Part shown: one piece after another, positions 5,784 through 6,094 of the stretch
Layout: each line of letters opens with the position of its first letter
Numbering within the stretch: position 1 is the first letter of the stretch
The notes under the pieces: generated by a model
Told to the model about the DNA's origin: nothing
What the model saw: the letters and a program-made list of their open reading frames with translations, nothing else
The model's database searches: none
Assembly (NCBI GenBank): GCA_002393095.1
Contig: DGII01000140.1
Coordinates: 1-6,094, forward strand
Direction of reading: 5' to 3'
DNA: 6,094 nucleotides
Source: Lachnospiraceae bacterium UBA3826
GTDB taxonomy: Bacteria; Bacillota; Clostridia; Lachnospirales; Lachnospiraceae
Made by a program: the position numbers and the translations under genes

Positions 5784-6094
5784 CTATTTCAAGGTGGAGT
5801 AACCGAAGCCGTTACATATGGCATCAATAGGTACATTGGCTCTGCACATGGGACACGCCTCCGGCATATGACTCGCATAATCCGGCAGATCCCTGTTGGA
5901 ATACAGTGCCCTTATGGGAATGTCTCCTATCTGCTGTGATACGGAGTAAATCGCCGATATTCCCACTACCTGACCTCCGTAGAAGCCTACTGTTCTGATG
6001 GCGCTTCTTAAGGTCTCGCCGGTTGTGGCCGTGTCTATTAAGATAAGCACCTTTTTACTCTTGACCATATGCTGGTTATTCTCACGGAACATCA
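5784..6094 (-). CDS. Phosphoribosyltransferase family protein (C-terminal part, 5' end outside window)
   Basis: About 102 residues of a type I PRTase-fold protein. The PRPP-binding signature is VLILIDTATTGET (bases 6050-6012), with the conserved TTGxT turn that binds the 5-phosphate of PRPP. After it comes RSAIRTVGFYGGQVVGISAIYS, the helix-strand segment of the fold, and a C-terminal tail with CPMC and then CNGFGYSTLK. The tail resembles orotate-phosphoribosyltransferase-like proteins common in Lachnospiraceae. The first acidic residue of the usual Asp-Asp/Glu-Asp pair is Ile. The Met at 6092 is almost at the edge and the motif normally lies well inside the protein, so I treat the gene as truncated by the window and give no start. 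Its substrate base is unknown. It converges on the DUF1292 gene and probably shares the 5699-5729 terminator. Confidence 0.82.
   Translation of the reverse strand, partial: MFRENNQHMVKSKKVLILIDTATTGETLRSAIRTVGFYGGQVVGISAIYSVSQQIGDIPIRALYSNRDLPDYASHMPEACPMCRANVPIDAICNGFGYSTLK

Noticed and set aside
1..6094. Mobile elements, CRISPR array, tRNA/rRNA or riboswitch
   Set aside because: No transposase or integrase motif, no spaced direct repeats and no recognisable structured RNA were seen; all gaps between genes are under 200 bases.

Overview
The window looks like chromosomal DNA of an anaerobic Clostridia member, most likely a Lachnospiraceae (Butyrivibrio/Roseburia-type). The basis is strong GGAGG-type ribosome binding sites, AT-rich intergenic DNA in a moderate-GC background, a DUF1292 protein, a Lachnospiraceae-style phosphoribosyltransferase tail and the style of the polyamine ABC transporter genes. 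This is inference from protein style; no rRNA or other marker is present. I see no mobile element, CRISPR array, tRNA or rRNA.

Layout. Bases 1-2115 (+ strand) hold the 3' end of potA, then complete potB and potC, tightly overlapped (11 nt and 4 nt): the ATPase and two permeases of a spermidine/putrescine ABC importer. Bases 2169-5139 (- strand) hold a two-gene unit. It is read first through a 625-residue glycogen-debranching-enzyme-like GH13 protein and then, 34 nt later, potD, the substrate-binding lipoprotein of the same importer. potC and potD therefore converge. Bases 5140-5334 are a divergent intergenic region with a good sigma-A-type promoter for the rightward gene, a weaker one for the leftward unit, and a perfect palindrome close to each predicted transcription start. 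Bases 5335-5637 (+) encode a small acidic DUF1292 protein, followed by tandem hairpins, the second a strong terminator. Bases 5784-6094 (-) are the C-terminal part of a PRPP-binding phosphoribosyltransferase cut by the window edge.

How the genes work together. PotA, B, C and D should form one importer: PotD captures polyamine outside the membrane, PotB/PotC form the channel and PotA drives transport. Here the binding-protein gene has been separated from potABC onto the opposite strand, behind an apparently unrelated gene.

The most striking item is that upstream gene. Its protein keeps the scaffold motifs of GlgX/isoamylase-type debranching enzymes (N-terminal CBM48-like domain, conserved barrel segments, C-terminal domain). 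However, all three GH13 catalytic carboxylates are replaced (nucleophile Asp to Met, acid/base Glu to Tyr, transition-state Asp to Asn), as are other active-site residues. The reading frame is intact, so it looks like a maintained pseudoenzyme, perhaps a glucan-binding or regulatory protein, that may be co-transcribed with a polyamine-binding protein.
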